Below are positions 1-8,777 of a stretch of 64,000 nucleotides of DNA, in pieces (position 1 is the first letter of the stretch; each line of letters begins with the position of its first letter). Source of the stretch: Roseobacter weihaiensis (GTDB taxonomy: Bacteria > Pseudomonadota > Alphaproteobacteria > Rhodobacterales > Rhodobacteraceae); NCBI RefSeq assembly GCF_020622345.1, contig NZ_JACNMO010000029.1, positions 1-64,000 of the forward strand, given 5' to 3'. Under the pieces are notes generated by a model. That model had not been told where the DNA came from. It did not search any database and worked only from the letters and a program-made list of their open reading frames with translations. Both the position numbers and the translations under genes were made by a program.

Positions 1-1
1 G

Positions 2-127
2 GGCGACAACGTGAGCTTTGGCGTTGAGCTGATCGCGCCGATTGCGATGGAGAACGGTCTGCGCTTTGCGATCCGCGAAGGCGGCCGCACGGTCGGCGCC
101 GGCGTTGTCTCCAAGATCACCGAGTAA
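2..127 (+). CDS. tuf: Elongation factor Tu, C-terminal end (partial)
   Basis: This is the last 41 codons of translation elongation factor Tu, the GTPase that delivers aminoacyl-tRNA to the ribosome. The visible tail includes the family-typical [20 protein letters not shown] stretch of domain 3 and ends in SKITE followed by TAA. The 5' part lies outside the window. A strong intrinsic terminator follows 42 bp after the stop, so this tuf transcript appears to end before rpsJ. The reading frame is certain; which tuf copy this is cannot be told. Confidence 0.95.
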   Translation, partial: GDNVSFGVELIAPIAMENGLRFAIREGGRTVGAGVVSKITE

Positions 128-169
128 GGAGACCCGGGCGGACCTCAAACGTCGCCCGACCAACCCAAA

Positions 170-196
170 GGCCGCAGCAAAACTGCGGCCTTTTTT
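170..196 (+). terminator. Intrinsic terminator after tuf
   Basis: Eight-base perfect stem GGCCGCAG/CTGCGGCC (170-177, 183-190) with a short loop, followed directly by six T. It closes the tuf transcription unit. Confidence 0.9.
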
Positions 197-632
197 GCGC
201 CCAGATCCCGCATCGCCCCCTCAGGCAATACAAACAAACCGCCGGAAATCTGGGTGCCGCTTTTCCTTGAGCGCTTTCTTTCATGAGGGCAGATCGCCGA
301 TCGTCACTCGGGTTTTTCTATCGCAAAACCATCTGAATAATGCAGTGGTCTTTGCCGTTTGATCTTGCATCTCGACGGCGCTTTGGTTGCGTGGAAATGA
401 CAGTTTGGTTGCCAAAACTTCAGATTCTAGTATTGCCGCCGTCGGCCAGAATTCCCACCGGTGTTGCGCAAATGATCTGGCACTATGCGCTTTAATGCGT
501 AGTATGGGCGCAATAAGAGTATAGAAAGAAACGTGTTTTCCGCGATGGCGACCTCAAGATTTTTCGTCGGCAATACGCCGCCCTGCAAAAAACCTAGATC
601 TCGTGCTCCGGAAATCTACCGGGATAATTGCG
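197..632. other. Intergenic region, nothing recognised
   Basis: The 436 bases between the tuf terminator and the PagL-like gene contain no ORF with coding character, no tRNA and no clear repeat. The promoter for the downstream gene presumably lies here, but I could not pick out convincing -35/-10 boxes. Confidence 0.4.
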
Positions 633-1187
633 ATGACGACAAAAGAACGTCTGGCCTCAGATCAGGGTACATCTGCACGGCTGATTGGAAAGCGTGTGTT
701 TTTTCTCCTGATCGGGGTCTTTGCCTTGGCGATGATCGCAGCAGTGCCTCAGGCTACCGCGTCCGATTTGATTCTAGGTATCGGCCAAGACAATATCGAT
801 AGCGATCAGTCCTCCGCGACGACTCTTCAGGTGGAATATCATGCAAACCCGTTGCGGGAATACACATGGGGGCAGGTTTCACCTTTGGCGGTCATCGACA
901 TTGACAGCGACGGCGATGGCTATGCGGGCATTGGGCTGGCGGCCTTGTGGAACACTTCTGAGAAATGGTTTGTCGAGGGAAGCGTTGCAGCAGGGTATTA
1001 CGACAGGGGCAGTGACGGCGTGAATCTGGGCGGCAATCTGCAGTTCAGAACACTGGTGGGTTTTGGCTTTCGCACATCGGTGTCCTCACGGGTGTCCGTG
1101 GCGGTCGATCATTTGTCAAATGCCGGGCTGAACGACATCAACCCCGGACGAAATGCGATCACGGTTCGCTACGCCAGATCCTTTTGA
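633..1187 (+). CDS. PagL-like acyloxyacyl hydrolase (lipid A 3-O-deacylase family)
   Basis: The predicted 184-residue protein begins with a signal peptide (hydrophobic residues about 22-40, cleavage near ATA-SD). The rest is short alternating beta strands ending in an aromatic residue, as in small outer-membrane barrels. Near the C-terminus the motif DHLSNAG places His160 and Ser162 where PagL has its catalytic His-x-Ser, followed by NPGRNAI. PagL enzymes remove the 3-O-linked acyl chain of lipid A in the outer membrane. The ATG at 633 is preferred over one at 603 because it leaves a normal-length signal peptide. It sits alone between tuf and rpsJ, an unusual place. Confidence 0.75.
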   Translation: MTTKERLASDQGTSARLIGKRVFFLLIGVFALAMIAAVPQATASDLILGIGQDNIDSDQSSATTLQVEYHANPLREYTWGQVSPLAVIDIDSDGDGYAGIGLAALWNTSEKWFVEGSVAAGYYDRGSDGVNLGGNLQFRTLVGFGFRTSVSSRVSVAVDHLSNAGLNDINPGRNAITVRYARSF

Positions 1188-1402
1188 TCGCATTCCGCCG
1201 CCGGGCTCTATAAGACAGTGCAGCGGGGACAAAAAAACATAAACCCCATTGCCTTTTGTCGCGACTCCCCCTAAACGCACGACAGTTCTTGAAAGGGTGC
1301 GTCTCGGCGCGCCCTTATCAGTTCTTAAAAGACGCGATGAAGGTGTGCGATGAGCGTTCATCTTCCTCTCCGATCTGAGCCCTTACCAAGGGATGATGAC
1401 AT

Positions 1403-1723
1403 ATGGCCGTACAAAGCCAAAACATCCGTATTCGCCTCAAGGCGTTTGACTATCGGGTGCTGGATGCCTCCACACAAGAAATCGTCAACACTGCCAAGCG
1501 CACCGGCGCGTCTGTTCGCGGCCCGATTCCGCTGCCGAACAAGATCGAGAAATTCACCGTTCTGCGTGGTCCTCACGTGGACAAGAAATCCCGTGACCAG
1601 TTCGAAATCCGCACGCACAAGCGTCTGCTGGACATCGTCGATCCGACCCCCCAGACCGTGGACGCGCTGATGAAGCTCGACCTGGCCGCTGGTGTGGACG
1701 TCGAGATCAAGCTGCAATCATAA
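1403..1723 (+). CDS. rpsJ: 30S ribosomal protein S10
   Basis: S10 binds the 30S head and also acts as NusE in transcription antitermination. The 106-residue product matches the family over its full length, with the typical [14 protein letters not shown] start and the GPIPLP loop. It is the first gene of the S10 operon and is followed after 19 bp, with a strong AGGAGGG site, by rplC. The 215 bp upstream should hold the operon promoter. Confidence 0.97.
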   Translation: MAVQSQNIRIRLKAFDYRVLDASTQEIVNTAKRTGASVRGPIPLPNKIEKFTVLRGPHVDKKSRDQFEIRTHKRLLDIVDPTPQTVDALMKLDLAAGVDVEIKLQS

Positions 1724-1742
1724 GCTTCAGGAGGGTAATATC

Positions 1743-2618
1743 ATGTTGCGCTCAGGCGTTATTGCAAAAAAGGTCGGGATGACCCGGCTGTTCATGGAAG
1801 ACGGCAAGCAGATCCCTGTAACCGTTCTTCAACTCGACAAGCTGCAGGTCGTGGCCCAGCGGACCGTTGAAAAGGATGGCTACACAGCTGTTCAACTCGG
1901 TGCGGGTGTTGCCAAAGCCAAGCGGACATCTCAGGCCATGCGCGGTCACTTCGCTTCCGCGAAGGTGGAACCCAAGCGCAAGGTTGCGGAATTCCGCGTG
2001 GACGAAGAGAACCTGATCGGGGTCGGCGAAGAGATCATCGCGGATCACTACTTCGAAGGTCAGTTCGTTGATGTGGCCGGCACCTCCATCGGTAAGGGCT
2101 TTGCCGGTGCGATGAAGCGTCACAACTTCGGTGGCCTGCGCGCCTCGCACGGGGTGTCGATCTCTCACCGGTCGCACGGCTCCACCGGTCAGTGTCAGGA
2201 TCCGGGCAAGGTTTTCAAAGGCAAGAAAATGGCCGGTCACATGGGCGCTGCCCGTGTCACCACGCAAAACCTGCAGGTTGTGCGCACGGATACAGACCGT
2301 GGTCTGATCATGGTGAAAGGCGCTGTCCCCGGCTCCAAAGGCGGTTGGGTGACGGTCAAGGATGCGGTAAAAAAGCCGTTTCCTGAGAATGCGATCCTGC
2401 CTGCAGCCCTGAAATCCGCAGCCGAAGAAGCCGCGAAAGCCGCTGAGGAAGCCGCCGCAGCGGCAGCCGCGGAAGCCGAAGCCGAAGCCAAGCGCCTGGC
2501 CGAAGAGCAAGCCGCGCAAGAAGCCGAGGCGCTGAAGGCAGCCGAAGCCGATATTGAAGCAGAAAAGTCTGATGACGCGCCTGCCGCGGAAGAAGACAAG
2601 AAAGAAGGTGACGCATGA
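1743..2618 (+). CDS. rplC: 50S ribosomal protein L3 with long Ala/Glu-rich tail
   Basis: L3 is an early-assembling 23S rRNA-binding protein near the peptidyl transferase centre. Start ATG 1743 follows the ribosome binding site AGGAGGG at about 8 bp spacing. Residues 1-210 are ordinary L3, including the GGLRASHG and HRSHGSTGQ segments. About the last 75 residues are almost only A, E, K and D and are predicted to be one long charged helix. Total length is 291 residues against about 210 in E. coli. Similar extensions are known in Rhodobacterales. The stop overlaps the rplD start (ATGA). Confidence 0.96.
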   Translation: MLRSGVIAKKVGMTRLFMEDGKQIPVTVLQLDKLQVVAQRTVEKDGYTAVQLGAGVAKAKRTSQAMRGHFASAKVEPKRKVAEFRVDEENLIGVGEEIIADHYFEGQFVDVAGTSIGKGFAGAMKRHNFGGLRASHGVSISHRSHGSTGQCQDPGKVFKGKKMAGHMGAARVTTQNLQVVRTDTDRGLIMVKGAVPGSKGGWVTVKDAVKKPFPENAILPAALKSAAEEAAKAAEEAAAAAAAEAEAEAKRLAEEQAAQEAEALKAAEADIEAEKSDDAPAAEEDKKEGDA

Positions 2619-3232
2619 AACTCGATGTCATCAAACTCGACGGCAAGAAGGCCGGTTCGGTAGATTTGGACGAAGCTCTGTTCGGTCTCGAACCCCGTGC
2701 CGACATCCTGCACCGCGTCGTGCGCTGGCAGCGCAACAACGCGCAGGCCGGCACGCATAAGGTCAAGACCCGGTCCGAGGTCAGCTATTCGACCAAGAAG
2801 ATCTACCGCCAGAAAGGCACCGGTGGCGCACGCCATGGCGCACGTTCTGCCCCGATCTTCCGCGGCGGTGGCGTCTACAAGGGCCCGAAAGTCCGCAGCC
2901 ACGGCCACGAGCTGACCAAGAAGTTCCGCAAGCTGGGCCTGTGCCATGCGCTCAGCGCCAAGATGAAAGCGGGCGAGCTGGTCATCATCGACGAGGCCTC
3001 CTCCGAAGGCAAAACCGCCGCTCTGGCCAAGCAGGTTGCAAACCTGGGCTGGAAACGCGCGCTGGTCATCGACGGGGCGTCCGTGGACGAGGGTTTCGCC
3101 CAGGCCGCGCGCAACATCGACGGTCTGGATATCCTGCCGACGATGGGCGCAAACGTATATGACATCCTCAAGCGTGACACCCTGGTGATCACGAAGGCGG
3201 GTGTCGAAGCACTGGAGGCTCGTTTGAAATGA
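2615..3232 (+). CDS. rplD: 50S ribosomal protein L4
   Basis: L4 lines the peptide exit tunnel and, in enterobacteria, also represses the S10 operon. The 205-residue product has the family-typical [11 protein letters not shown] loop, which reaches into the tunnel, and the GPKVRSHG segment. It starts inside the last codons of rplC (ATGA overlap) and ends in a second ATGA overlap with rplW, so rplC-rplD-rplW are translationally coupled. Confidence 0.97.
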   Translation: MKLDVIKLDGKKAGSVDLDEALFGLEPRADILHRVVRWQRNNAQAGTHKVKTRSEVSYSTKKIYRQKGTGGARHGARSAPIFRGGGVYKGPKVRSHGHELTKKFRKLGLCHALSAKMKAGELVIIDEASSEGKTAALAKQVANLGWKRALVIDGASVDEGFAQAARNIDGLDILPTMGANVYDILKRDTLVITKAGVEALEARLK

Positions 3233-3525
3233 ACGCCAAGGCAGAACATTACGATGTGATCCGCAAGCCGATCATCACCGAGAAAGCCACCATGTCGTCC
3301 GAGAATGGCGCCGTGGTGTTCGAAGTGGCGATCGACAGCAACAAACCCCAGATCAAGGAAGCTGTCGAGGCGCTCTTTGGTGTGAAGGTCAAAGCGGTCA
3401 ACACCACGATCACCAAAGGCAAAGTGAAGCGCTTCCGTGGCCAGCTTGGCAAACGGAAAGACGTCAAGAAAGCCTATGTGACGCTGGAAGCTGGCAACAC
3501 GATTGACGTGTCCACCGGGCTTTGA
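3229..3525 (+). CDS. rplW: 50S ribosomal protein L23
   Basis: L23 sits at the tunnel exit and docks trigger factor and SRP. The product has 98 residues, with the usual [10 protein letters not shown] start and the KGKVKRFRG loop. It is coupled to rplD by an ATGA overlap. In most bacteria rplB follows at once. Here an intrinsic terminator comes 25 bp after the stop, and a hydrolase gene separates L23 from L2. Confidence 0.97.
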   Translation: MNAKAEHYDVIRKPIITEKATMSSENGAVVFEVAIDSNKPQIKEAVEALFGVKVKAVNTTITKGKVKRFRGQLGKRKDVKKAYVTLEAGNTIDVSTGL

Positions 3526-3549
3526 ACCGGAGGACCTGCGAACAAGGAA

Positions 3550-3576
3550 GGCTCTCGCGGAAGCGGGGGCCTTTTT
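3550..3576 (+). terminator. Intrinsic terminator after rplW
   Basis: Nine-base stem (3550-3558 with 3563-3571, two G-U pairs), GGAA tetraloop, then five T. It cuts the S10 operon after the first four genes, so rplB onward needs its own promoter. Confidence 0.85.
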
Positions 3577-3668
3577 AGTGGGATCTGACAAAATCCGTTG
3601 TCTTCTTTTGCGGTGGGCCAGAGAAATCCATATCTGGCGATACTCCGCAAACAGTCTTAGTGTGTCAT

Positions 3669-4400
3669 ATGCCGGATGTGATTGATCAGGGGACAGGACC
3701 GGTTGTGGTTTTTCTGCATGGTGCCGGAGTTGACAACAGGCTCTGGGATCCCCAGGTCGCCGCTTTTGAGCAGACCCACAGGGTCATTGTGCCGAATTTG
3801 CCGGGGCATGGTGGGGTTCCCGCGGTCACGGACGTGACCCAGATGGCAGATCATGTCAGAGCGGTGCTGAAGGACCTTGGGATTACGCGTTATGCTGTTG
3901 TCGGCCTATCCCTTGGGGGCATGGTCGCATTGGATATGGCGGGCCGATGGCCAGAGGAAGTGACCCATCTTGCCATGATCGAATCCGTTCCCATTGTGAC
4001 GGACCATCCCGCGTTGCGTGCTTTTGGAAAGCTGGTGATCGGAATGTTTCGTTTCGTACCGCCCAAGCTTCTGGCCAAGCTGCCGGCTCGGCAGATGGGT
4101 GCTGAGTCAACCGATGCGGCCAGGTATCTCAAACAAGCGCTCTCCAAAGGCACCGCGCATAACACATACCAAGTATTGCGTGCTGCTCTGGCTTATGACG
4201 GGCGTGCGTATCTGCCAATGATCCAAATGCCAACGATGGTTCTCGTGGGTGAAAGGAACAAGGCCACGCATGCGCGGGCGCAGGGCATGTGTGATGTGAT
4301 CGTGCATTCCGAGTTTTTCGTCGTGCCGGCTGCGGGGCATATTGCCAATCTTGACGCGCCGGAGTTTGTCACCACCCGCTTGAAAGTGCTGCTGACTTAA
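3669..4400 (+). CDS. Alpha/beta hydrolase
   Basis: The 243-residue product has the alpha/beta-hydrolase fold signature. There is an oxyanion loop at HGAG (His17-Gly18), the nucleophile elbow GLSLGG with Ser81, and a C-terminal catalytic His224 in AAGHIANLDAP. The acidic member is probably the Glu in LVGERN rather than the more usual Asp. The best match by eye is the 3-oxoadipate enol-lactonase/haloperoxidase-like group, but the substrate cannot be named. ATG 3669 is chosen over an in-frame GTG at 3660. The gene interrupts the S10 operon between rplW and rplB and is preceded by a terminator. Confidence 0.85.
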   Translation: MPDVIDQGTGPVVVFLHGAGVDNRLWDPQVAAFEQTHRVIVPNLPGHGGVPAVTDVTQMADHVRAVLKDLGITRYAVVGLSLGGMVALDMAGRWPEEVTHLAMIESVPIVTDHPALRAFGKLVIGMFRFVPPKLLAKLPARQMGAESTDAARYLKQALSKGTAHNTYQVLRAALAYDGRAYLPMIQMPTMVLVGERNKATHARAQGMCDVIVHSEFFVVPAAGHIANLDAPEFVTTRLKVLLT

Positions 4401-4495
4401 ATCTGGCGTGACGGTGTTGTTGGGGGCTTTGCGTATTTCGCGCACTAGCGCCTTGACCCTCACCTATTGCTCCCCTAAACGAACGCATCGGTAAG

Positions 4496-4515
4496 GCCCC
4501 GGATTCGTCCGGGGC
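4496..4515 (+). promoter_or_regulatory. UUCG-capped hairpin in the rplB leader
   Basis: A perfect 8-bp GC-rich stem (4496-4503 with 4508-4515) is closed by a TTCG tetraloop and flanked by AAGG/CCTT that could extend pairing. It lies about 100 bp before rplB. There is no clean T tract, so it may be a terminator of the hydrolase gene, or a leader structure for the L2-L16 transcript. Confidence 0.5.
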
Positions 4516-4615
4516 TTCGCCTTTGTCCATATGGACATCCAAGTCGGGCACCTACGGGGGCCTTTATACCATAGGCGTCGCGAGGCGCCGCACAGCAAAA
4601 CGGAAGACAGACAAC

Positions 4616-5458
4616 ATGGCACTCAAGTCGTATAAACCGACGACGCCGGGCCAGCGTGGGCTGGTACTGATCGACCGTTCGGAGCTCTGGAAAGGCCGCC
4701 CGGTCAAAGCCCTCACGGAAGGCTTGACCAAGCATGGCGGACGGAACAACACCGGACGGATCACGATGCGCCGCAAAGGCGGCGGGGCCAAGCGCCTCTA
4801 CCGGATCGTTGACTTCAAACGGAACAAGATGGATGTGACGGCCACGGTCGAGCGCATCGAATATGACCCCAACCGCACAGCTTTCATCGCCCTCGTGAAA
4901 TACGAAGATGGCGAGCAGGCCTATATCCTGGCACCACAGCGTCTGGCCGTGGGTGACACAGTGATTGCGTCGCAAAAAGCGGACATCAAGCCCGGCAATG
5001 CGATGCCCTTCTCTGGCATGCCGATCGGGACGATTATCCACAACATCGAGATGAAGCCCGGCAAAGGCGGTCAGATCGCCCGTGCCGCCGGCACCTACGC
5101 CCAGTTTGTGGGCCGCGACGGGGGCTACGCTCAGATCCGTCTGAGCTCCGGCGAACTGCGTCTTGTGCGTCAGGAATGCATGGCCACTGTTGGTGCCGTG
5201 TCTAACCCCGACAACTCGAACCAGAACTACGGCAAAGCGGGCCGCATGCGCCACAAGGGCATCCGCCCGTCGGTGCGTGGTGTCGTGATGAACCCGATCG
5301 ATCACCCGCACGGTGGTGGTGAAGGCCGGACCTCTGGTGGTCGTCATCCGGTGACCCCCTGGGGCAAGCCGACAAAGGGTGCAAAAACCCGTAACAAGAA
5401 AAAAGCGTCCAGCAAGCTCATACTGCGCTCGCGGCACGCCAAGAAGAAGGGGCGTTAA
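4616..5458 (+). CDS. rplB: 50S ribosomal protein L2
   Basis: L2 is a primary 23S rRNA binder needed for subunit joining and peptidyl transfer. The product has 280 residues. The catalytically important His lies in the [14 protein letters not shown] segment near the C-terminus. The ATG at 4616 gives the canonical [15 protein letters not shown] start; upstream in-frame codons are not conserved-looking. rpsS follows after 3 bp. Confidence 0.97.
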   Translation: MALKSYKPTTPGQRGLVLIDRSELWKGRPVKALTEGLTKHGGRNNTGRITMRRKGGGAKRLYRIVDFKRNKMDVTATVERIEYDPNRTAFIALVKYEDGEQAYILAPQRLAVGDTVIASQKADIKPGNAMPFSGMPIGTIIHNIEMKPGKGGQIARAAGTYAQFVGRDGGYAQIRLSSGELRLVRQECMATVGAVSNPDNSNQNYGKAGRMRHKGIRPSVRGVVMNPIDHPHGGGEGRTSGGRHPVTPWGKPTKGAKTRNKKKASSKLILRSRHAKKKGR

Positions 5459-5461
5459 TTT

Positions 5462-5740
5462 ATGTCTCGTTCAGTATGGAAAGGTCCTTTTGTCGACAGC
5501 TACGTGTTGAAAAAGGCCGAAGCGTCTCGCGAGAGCGGCCGCAACGAAGTGATCAAGATCTGGTCACGCCGCTCGACGATCCTGCCCCAGTTCGTGGGCC
5601 TGACGTTTGGTGTGTACAACGGTCACAAGCACATCCCCGTGAACATTTCCGAGGACATGATCGGTCAGAAGTTCGGGGAATATTCGCCCACGCGGACCTA
5701 CTATGGTCACGCCGCTGACAAGAAGGCGAAACGCAAATGA
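5462..5740 (+). CDS. rpsS: 30S ribosomal protein S19
   Basis: S19 binds 16S rRNA in the 30S head, next to the A-site finger. The 92-residue product has the invariant SVWKGPFVD start and the [14 protein letters not shown] segment. It begins 3 bp after rplB and overlaps rplV by 4 bp (ATGA). Confidence 0.97.
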   Translation: MSRSVWKGPFVDSYVLKKAEASRESGRNEVIKIWSRRSTILPQFVGLTFGVYNGHKHIPVNISEDMIGQKFGEYSPTRTYYGHAADKKAKRK

Positions 5741-6117
5741 GCAAGGATAAGAATCCCCGCCGCGTGGCGGACAACGAAGCAATGGCAAAGCTGCGCATGC
5801 TTCGCACAAGCCCGCAGAAACTGAACCTCGTCGCCGCAATGATCCGCGGCAAGAAGGTGGACAAGGCCCTGACGGACCTGACCTTCTCCAAGAAACGGAT
5901 CGCACTGGACGTGAAGAAATGCCTTCAGTCCGCGATTGCGAATGGCGAAAACAATCACAACCTGGACGTGGACGAGCTGGTCGTCGCAGAGGCTTACGTG
6001 GGTAAGAACCTGACAATGAAACGCGGTCGTCCACGGGCACGTGGCCGGTTCGGCAAGATCATCAAGCCGTTCTCGGAAATCACGATTGTCGTACGCCAAG
6101 TTGAGGAGCAAGCCTAA
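5737..6117 (+). CDS. rplV: 50S ribosomal protein L22
   Basis: L22 contributes the beta-hairpin at the narrowest point of the peptide exit tunnel. The product has 126 residues, with the typical [12 protein letters not shown] segment and the hairpin [11 protein letters not shown]. It is coupled to rpsS (ATGA overlap) and to rpsC (TAATG overlap). Confidence 0.97.
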   Translation: MSKDKNPRRVADNEAMAKLRMLRTSPQKLNLVAAMIRGKKVDKALTDLTFSKKRIALDVKKCLQSAIANGENNHNLDVDELVVAEAYVGKNLTMKRGRPRARGRFGKIIKPFSEITIVVRQVEEQA

Positions 6118-6824
6118 TGGGTAACAAAGTCAATCCGATTGGCATGCGCCTGCAGGTGAACCGCACCTGGGACAGCCGCTGGTATGCCGACACGAAGGAT
6201 TACGGGGACCTCCTGCTGGAAGACCTCGCGATCCGTGAATTCATCAAGAAAGAATGTCATCAGGCCGGTGTGGCCCGTGTGATCATCGAACGCCCGCACA
6301 AGAAGTGCCGCGTCACGATCCACACAGCCCGCCCCGGTGTCATCATCGGCAAGAAAGGTGCAGACATCGAAGGTCTGCGCCAGAAGATTGCCAAGATGAC
6401 CGACAGCGAGCTGCACCTCAACATCGTTGAAGTGCGCAAGCCCGAACTGGACGCGGCATTGGTCGGTGAGAGCATTGCACAACAGCTGGAACGCCGGGTG
6501 TCTTTCCGCCGCGCCATGAAGCGTGCGGTGCAGAACGCCATGCGTATGGGGGCCCTGGGCATCCGTGTGAACGTCGCAGGCCGCCTTGGCGGTGCCGAGA
6601 TCGCGCGGACCGAATGGTACCGTGAAGGCCGCGTGCCTTTGCACACGCTGCGCGCCGACATCGATTACGCACATGTGGAAGCCACGACCGCATACGGGAT
6701 CATCGGGATCAAGACCTGGATCTTCAAAGGCGAGATCATGGAACACGACCCAGCCGCGCGGGATCGCAAAGCCCAGGAACTCCAGGATGGTCCGGCCCCA
6801 CGTGGCGCCGGTGGCCGTCGCTAA
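6117..6824 (+). CDS. rpsC: 30S ribosomal protein S3
   Basis: S3 forms part of the mRNA entry channel helicase with S4 and S5. The 235-residue product begins [12 protein letters not shown] and carries the KH-domain GxxG loop in [16 protein letters not shown]. The start codon overlaps the rplV stop by one base. Confidence 0.97.
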   Translation: MGNKVNPIGMRLQVNRTWDSRWYADTKDYGDLLLEDLAIREFIKKECHQAGVARVIIERPHKKCRVTIHTARPGVIIGKKGADIEGLRQKIAKMTDSELHLNIVEVRKPELDAALVGESIAQQLERRVSFRRAMKRAVQNAMRMGALGIRVNVAGRLGGAEIARTEWYREGRVPLHTLRADIDYAHVEATTAYGIIGIKTWIFKGEIMEHDPAARDRKAQELQDGPAPRGAGGRR

Positions 6825-6837
6825 GGGGGAATGACAG

Positions 6838-7251
6838 ATGCTACAACCAAAACGCACGAAATTCCGCAAGCAGTTCAAGGGCTCGATCAAGGGTCTGGCG
6901 AAGGGCGGGTCTGACCTGAACTTCGGCACCTACGGTCTTAAGGCACTTGAGCCCGAGCGGGTCACGGCCCGTCAGATCGAAGCGGCACGCCGCGCGATGA
7001 CCCGTCACATGAAACGTCAGGGCCGGGTCTGGATCCGAATTTTCCCGGACGTACCGGTGACGGCCAAGCCCATCGAAGTTCGAATGGGTAAAGGCAAAGG
7101 CTCCGTCGACCGTTGGGCGGCGAAGGTCAAGCCGGGCCGTGTGATGTTCGAGATCGACGGCGTCGGGGATGACGTTGCCCGCGAGGCTCTGCGTCTGGCG
7201 GCGATGAAACTGCCGATCAAGACACGCGTTGTTGTCCGCGAGGATTGGTAA
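6838..7251 (+). CDS. rplP: 50S ribosomal protein L16
   Basis: L16 organises the aminoacyl-tRNA entry site of the 50S subunit. The 137-residue product starts [15 protein letters not shown] and keeps the [20 protein letters not shown] region with the arginine modified in some bacteria. rpmC, the usual next gene, is displaced 3.5 kb downstream; an intrinsic terminator follows rplP. Confidence 0.97.
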   Translation: MLQPKRTKFRKQFKGSIKGLAKGGSDLNFGTYGLKALEPERVTARQIEAARRAMTRHMKRQGRVWIRIFPDVPVTAKPIEVRMGKGKGSVDRWAAKVKPGRVMFEIDGVGDDVAREALRLAAMKLPIKTRVVVREDW

Positions 7252-7288
7252 GCAGCGGGATTTCTGTTGCTACGTGAGCAGATGACGA

Positions 7289-7318
7289 AGCCCCGATCCA
7301 TCCAGGTCGGGGCTTTTT
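7289..7318 (+). terminator. Intrinsic terminator after rplP
   Basis: Eight-base perfect stem AGCCCCGA/TCGGGGCT (7289-7296, 7307-7314) followed by a run of T (7314-7318). It ends the L2-L16 transcript before the inserted genes. Confidence 0.9.
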
Positions 7319-7353
7319 CTATGCAGCCGTTTCCATATCCCGCCCACCTACTG

Positions 7354-7677
7354 TCAGGTGCCGGCACTCAGAAGGGCGGAGTTGTGATCTGCACGGTCTC
7401 CTATCGCATAGGAGCTATGGGACACCTGCCAGCATTCGCCATTGAATTTGAGGATTGAAAACACGGCAAAAGGCGCCTGCGTGATGACATTCCTGCTGAT
7501 GAGCCGTGTTTCATGGGTCGCAGCAACCGTGTTGGCGTCTTTGAAACGGGCCTCGACGCAATGTCGCGCCATGTCTGTGACCCCGCATCTGTCGTAATGC
7601 GCCAGAACTGCCTGAAAGACCTGCCGCAGCTCTTCAACCGTGTTGATTGTCCGATGCCCATCAAAGGTCTCCAACAC
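7354..7677 (-). CDS. SnoaL/NTF2-like small protein, start uncertain
   Basis: This 107-codon frame from a GTG at 7677 has an NTF2-like feel: an ETFDG motif, an RHCVEARF strand and a final SSYAIGD strand. Its function is unknown. The frame reads on upstream with convincing coding character (YLLERTGDALLAKDFESFRP and, further upstream, LHDIAKYDF) to about 7806, giving roughly 150 codons. That extension contains no ATG, GTG or TTG start, and a stop lies in frame at 7867. Either a rare CTG at 7804-7806 is used or the start has been lost by mutation. It lies in the insertion between rplP and rpmC. Confidence 0.5.
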   Translation of the reverse strand: MLETFDGHRTINTVEELRQVFQAVLAHYDRCGVTDMARHCVEARFKDANTVAATHETRLISRNVITQAPFAVFSILKFNGECWQVSHSSYAIGDRADHNSALLSAGT

Positions 7678-7973
7678 CGTCGGCAGCGCGAAATGAGGCC
7701 GAAAACTCTCAAAATCCTTGGCCAGAAGAGCATCACCAGTCCGTTCGAGTAGATATTCAGAAACGTCTCGCGCGGTCTCGAAGTCGTATTTTGCTATATC
7801 ATGCAGGACGCTCTCCGTCTCATGCCGTAGGTCTGGGCAACAACCTCCTTGGAAAAACCTTGCAAATCAAGTCTATGCTACAGATCGTGTGTCAAATCGG
7901 TCGAATATTGCCCGACTTTTCGCCCAGGTGGCGGTCTTGAGCCCGATCGCTGGCGACGATCCCGTCAGGCACA

Positions 7974-8594
7974 TTAAGCCCAGGCGTAGTTGAAGCTGAC
8001 GCTGATGCGTTCATCCTCGGCCATGTTGACGGGCACCTCATGGCGCAACCAGCTTTCCCACAGCAAGACATCGCCTGGTGCGGGTTGTTGGTAGTGAAAG
8101 CTCTGCAACTCTCTGCGGGCGCTCTTGAGCCGCGGCGGCGCAGCCATCATCATCTGCAGCCGGGGATCCTCGAACTTGATGGCACTGGCGCCATCCGGAA
8201 CCGCCACATAGGTCGTACCGCTAATCACTGAATGGGGATGTATGTGGGAGGTATGCACACCGCCTGTGGGCAGGATGTTGATCCAGATGTCTTCTAACAC
8301 CAGTTTGCGACCGTCGAGGTCAAGCTCCAGATCCTTGGCGAAGATCCTGACGTGTTTGTTCAGCACCTTCACCAGATCTTTGAAGATCGGGAACCGGTAG
8401 GGCAGGTCGGTCAGCGAAGCGTAGCTGGTATATCCAGGGTAGCCGTTTTCATCGCACCAGTTCTGACCCGCTTCATCGTCTTGGGCGATGGACCAGCAAG
8501 AGGCTTCAAGATCGGAGGTATCCATTGGCTTGCCTTGTTCCGCCAAGGCCGCGCGATAGATCCGGGTGACAAAGAGGGATTCGATACTGGACAT
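7974..8594 (-). CDS. Putative 2OG-Fe(II) oxygenase, TIGR02466 family
   Basis: The 206-residue product matches the TIGR02466-type group of putative 2-oxoglutarate/Fe(II) dioxygenases. It has a metal-binding segment with HTSHIHPHS followed by a strand SGTTYVAVP, a distal RHEVPVN that would give the third metal His, and RISVSFN with the Arg expected to bind 2-oxoglutarate. The protein is cytoplasmic (no signal peptide). The natural substrate of the family is unknown. It lies on the strand opposite to the ribosomal genes that surround it. Confidence 0.75.
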   Translation of the reverse strand: MSSIESLFVTRIYRAALAEQGKPMDTSDLEASCWSIAQDDEAGQNWCDENGYPGYTSYASLTDLPYRFPIFKDLVKVLNKHVRIFAKDLELDLDGRKLVLEDIWINILPTGGVHTSHIHPHSVISGTTYVAVPDGASAIKFEDPRLQMMMAAPPRLKSARRELQSFHYQQPAPGDVLLWESWLRHEVPVNMAEDERISVSFNYAWA

Positions 8595-8777
8595 GGGATT
8601 GTCTTACCGGAGCCATCGGATCAACGCGAGGCCTGTCTTTCGATCCGATACAGTCGATGTGGCTAGGCTGCTGCTGTCCATACTCTTGAACAAATGGAAC
8701 CGAAAACGGGGGATTTCTTGACTCTGAGCGTGTCAACGTTAACAATTATTAATATTTGGTTAACAGGTGATAGTTTA

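Noticed and set aside
42-362. 106-codon + strand frame overlapping the end of tuf
   Set aside because: It is out of phase with tuf, runs straight through the intrinsic terminator and has no protein-like composition.
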